Part shown: positions 6,371-7,707 of the stretch, piece by piece
How positions within the stretch are numbered: the stretch's first letter is position 1
Layout of the letters: each line of letters starts with the position of its first letter
Origin: Nocardioidaceae bacterium
GTDB lineage: Bacteria; Actinomycetota; Actinomycetes; Propionibacteriales; Nocardioidaceae
Assembly (NCBI GenBank): GCA_013698435.1
Contig: JACCVA010000285.1
Location: 1 to 7,707 of the forward strand
Direction: 5' to 3'
DNA: 7,707 nt
Made by a program: the position numbers and the translations under genes
The notes under the pieces: model-generated
Told to the model about the DNA's origin: nothing
What the model saw: only the letters and a program-made list of their open reading frames with translations
Databases searched by the model: none

Positions 6371-7089
6371 AGCGGCTCTTGGTCCTACGCCCGGGCGAGC
6401 GACTGGCGGTCGCCGTCGCCGTCGGCGTGTTCGTGCTGATCCTCGCCGACGTGGCCGTCGGTGGGCTCGTGGCCGACCTCGACGCCGACGCCATCGCCTC
6501 GGTGGCACTGTCCGACGGCGGCCCGGCCTGGACTCGGATCGCCACGGATCTTGGCAGTCTCGGAGTATCAGGCGCCGTCGTGATGATCGCGACCCTGCTG
6601 TGTGCGCACGGGTTGTGGCGGGTGTGGCCGCTCGCCCTGACGGCATTCAACCTTGCCGCGACCGCCGTTGTGGTCTCCGTGGTGAAGGCGGCCGTGGGGC
6701 GCGGCGGCCCGTCGACGACGGCGAGCAACTCGGGCTACTCCGGCTACTTTCCTTCCGGACACACCGCCACCGGCTTCGTGTGTTTCGGCACCGCCGCCTT
6801 CCTGATGCTGGCCTTGGTCAGGCCGGACCTGAGCGCCTCCGGGTTCGTCGGGTCACGGGCGGGCGAACAGCGGCCAGGGCTGCCAGAGCACGGACACGAC
6901 ATTCTCGCCCGCGCCGGCGTCGGCGTCGGTCTCACCGTCGGGTTGGTCGTGGGCATCGGCACGCTGCTCACCGGCAACCACTGGCCGAGCGACGTCGTCG
7001 GCGGCCTGCTAGTCGGAACCACGGTGCTGGTCACCGGTTTCGCGGGCGTTCGGACGCATCTCGAGAAGGTGGTCGGCGTACGACGCTGA
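6367..7089 (+). CDS. PAP2-family (phosphatidic acid phosphatase-like) membrane protein, divergent active site
   Basis: 240-aa integral membrane protein with six hydrophobic segments at about 11-33, 63-83, 86-106, 133-151, 182-203 and 209-226. PAP2 proteins dephosphorylate lipid phosphates or polyprenyl pyrophosphates through a phosphohistidine. Seen here are Lys107 of motif 1 in KAAVGRGGP, PSGH at 129-132 with His132, and His205 and Asp209 of motif 3 in NHWPSD. The motif 1 Arg expected at 114 is Gly, although Arg112 is close by. The Ser-Arg pair expected at 198-199 is Gly-Thr. The nucleophile/acid histidines are therefore kept while both canonical phosphate-binding arginines are missing, so activity is uncertain. 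The GTG start overlaps the glycosylase TGA by 4 bases, implying translational coupling to a DNA-repair gene. Between the stop and uvrB are 64 bases with no T-run terminator, so read-through into uvrB is possible. Confidence 0.85.
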   Translation: MKRLLVLRPGERLAVAVAVGVFVLILADVAVGGLVADLDADAIASVALSDGGPAWTRIATDLGSLGVSGAVVMIATLLCAHGLWRVWPLALTAFNLAATAVVVSVVKAAVGRGGPSTTASNSGYSGYFPSGHTATGFVCFGTAAFLMLALVRPDLSASGFVGSRAGEQRPGLPEHGHDILARAGVGVGLTVGLVVGIGTLLTGNHWPSDVVGGLLVGTTVLVTGFAGVRTHLEKVVGVRR

Positions 7090-7124
7090 CCCGGATGCGC
7101 CTCGGGCGACTCGCTCCCCGAAGT

Positions 7125-7147
7125 CTGTCGGCGGCCCCGCGTAGGCT
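7125..7147 (+). promoter_or_regulatory. uvrB promoter, RecA-NDp/PafBC-like, leaderless
   Basis: CTGTCGGCG (7125-7133), exactly 8 bases, TAGGCT (7142-7147), 6 bases, then the uvrB ATG at 7154. From established knowledge, mycobacterial RecA-independent damage promoters have the form TTGTCRGTG-N8-TAnnnT. This site matches 7 of 9 positions in the first block, the exact spacing, and all fixed -10 bases. No ribosome site precedes the ATG, so the message is probably leaderless. No LexA-type TCGAAC-N4-GTTCGA box is visible here. Confidence 0.6.
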
Positions 7148-7153
7148 CGGTGC

Positions 7154-7707
7154 ATGAGGTCAGCAGCAGAGCTCCAGCGCACCGTCGCGCCCTTCAAGGT
7201 GGTGTCCGACTACTCCCCGTCCGGTGACCAGCCGGCGGCCATCGACGAGCTGCAGAAGCGCATCGAGGGCGGCGTCGACGACGTTGTCCTGCTCGGCGCC
7301 ACCGGCACCGGCAAGACGGCAACTGTGGCCTGGCTGGTGGAGCGGGTGCAGCGTCCGACGCTGGTGATGCTGCCCAACAAGACGCTCGCGGCCCAGTTCG
7401 CCAACGAGCTGCGCGAGCTTTTTCCCGACAACGCCATCGAGTACTTCGTCTCCTACTACGACTACTACCAGCCCGAGGCGTATGTCCCGCAGACCGACAC
7501 CTACATCGAGAAGGACTCCTCGATCAACGAAGAGGTCGAGCGACTCCGGCACTCGGCCACTTGGTCGCTGCTGACCAGGCGCGACGTCATCGTGGTCTCC
7601 ACGGTGTCGTGCATCTACGGCCTGGGCTCGGCGCAGGAGTACCTCAACCGGATGGTGCACGTGAAGGTCGGCGACGAGTTCGACCGTGACTCGCTGTTGC
7701 GCAAGCT
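7154..7707 (+). CDS. uvrB: Excinuclease ABC subunit B, 5' part (cut by window end)
   Basis: The first 184 codons of UvrB, the helicase-like damage-verification subunit of UvrABC nucleotide excision repair; the full protein is normally about 670-700 aa. The frame is open to the window edge, so this is truncation by the window, not a broken gene. Visible features are the SPSGDQPAAI segment (21-30), Walker A GATGTGKT (48-55) with Lys54, NKTLAAQ (75-81), and the aromatic beta-hairpin region that clamps DNA (YFVSYYDYYQPEAY, 97-110, on to SSINEEVERLRHSAT, 122-136). VSCIYGLG is at 151-158. The ATG at 7154 gives an N-terminus (MRSAAELQRT) shorter than in M. tuberculosis UvrB. The start is supported by a -10 box placed for leaderless initiation 6 bases upstream. 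No in-frame upstream start is better. Confidence 0.97.
   Translation, partial: MRSAAELQRTVAPFKVVSDYSPSGDQPAAIDELQKRIEGGVDDVVLLGATGTGKTATVAWLVERVQRPTLVMLPNKTLAAQFANELRELFPDNAIEYFVSYYDYYQPEAYVPQTDTYIEKDSSINEEVERLRHSATWSLLTRRDVIVVSTVSCIYGLGSAQEYLNRMVHVKVGDEFDRDSLLRK

Noticed and set aside
7100..7153. LexA/SOS box before uvrB
   Set aside because: I found no TCGAAC-N4-GTTCGA-like palindrome here or in the ligB-glycosylase spacer.
7090..7153. Intrinsic terminator between the PAP2 gene and uvrB
   Set aside because: There are only short imperfect GC pairings and no T-run.
1..7707. Overuse of GTAC across the window as a possible signal
   Set aside because: About 20 copies is close to what base composition near 70% GC predicts for a window of this size.

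Overview
This window looks like a chromosomal segment of a high-GC actinobacterium. The evidence is the strong G/C bias at third codon positions, GTG start codons, apparent leaderless starts, and gene content and order that match mycobacterial families. A Nocardioidaceae-type or related actinomycete is a guess from the protein style only. Coding density is very high: no gene-free stretch exceeds about 160 bases, and nothing in the window looks like a mobile element, CRISPR array, tRNA or rRNA.

Left half (about 1-3759), fatty-acyl module. On the minus strand, an HtdX-like double-hotdog MaoC dehydratase follows a FabG4-like two-domain 3-oxoacyl reductase with only 3 bases between them, so they almost certainly form one transcript. 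A FadA2/FadI-type thiolase is divergent, across a 157-base promoter region. This is the gene order I recall for Mycobacterium tuberculosis Rv0241c-Rv0242c-Rv0243. Together the three proteins could condense or cleave (thiolase), reduce or oxidise (FabG4) and dehydrate or hydrate (HtdX) acyl-CoA thioesters. A 28-bp near-perfect palindrome lies beyond the 3' end of the dehydratase gene. The dehydratase carries an expanded GVVP tandem repeat in its N-terminal linker.

Right half (about 3746-7707), DNA-repair module. A LigB-type ATP-dependent DNA ligase on the minus strand converges on the thiolase with a 14-base overlap. Divergent from it is an AlkA-like HhH-GPD DNA glycosylase, translationally coupled (GTGA overlap) to a six-TM PAP2-family membrane protein. 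The 5' part of uvrB, cut by the window end, follows on the plus strand.

The most interesting signal is regulatory. The three repair transcription units (ligB, glycosylase-PAP2, uvrB) share one promoter geometry: a GTCNG core, 10 bases, a -10-like hexamer, 6 bases, then the start codon. The uvrB copy closely resembles the RecA-independent damage promoter (RecA-NDp/PafBC type) of mycobacteria. The second notable point is that the PAP2 protein keeps the catalytic histidines but lacks both arginines that usually bind phosphate.
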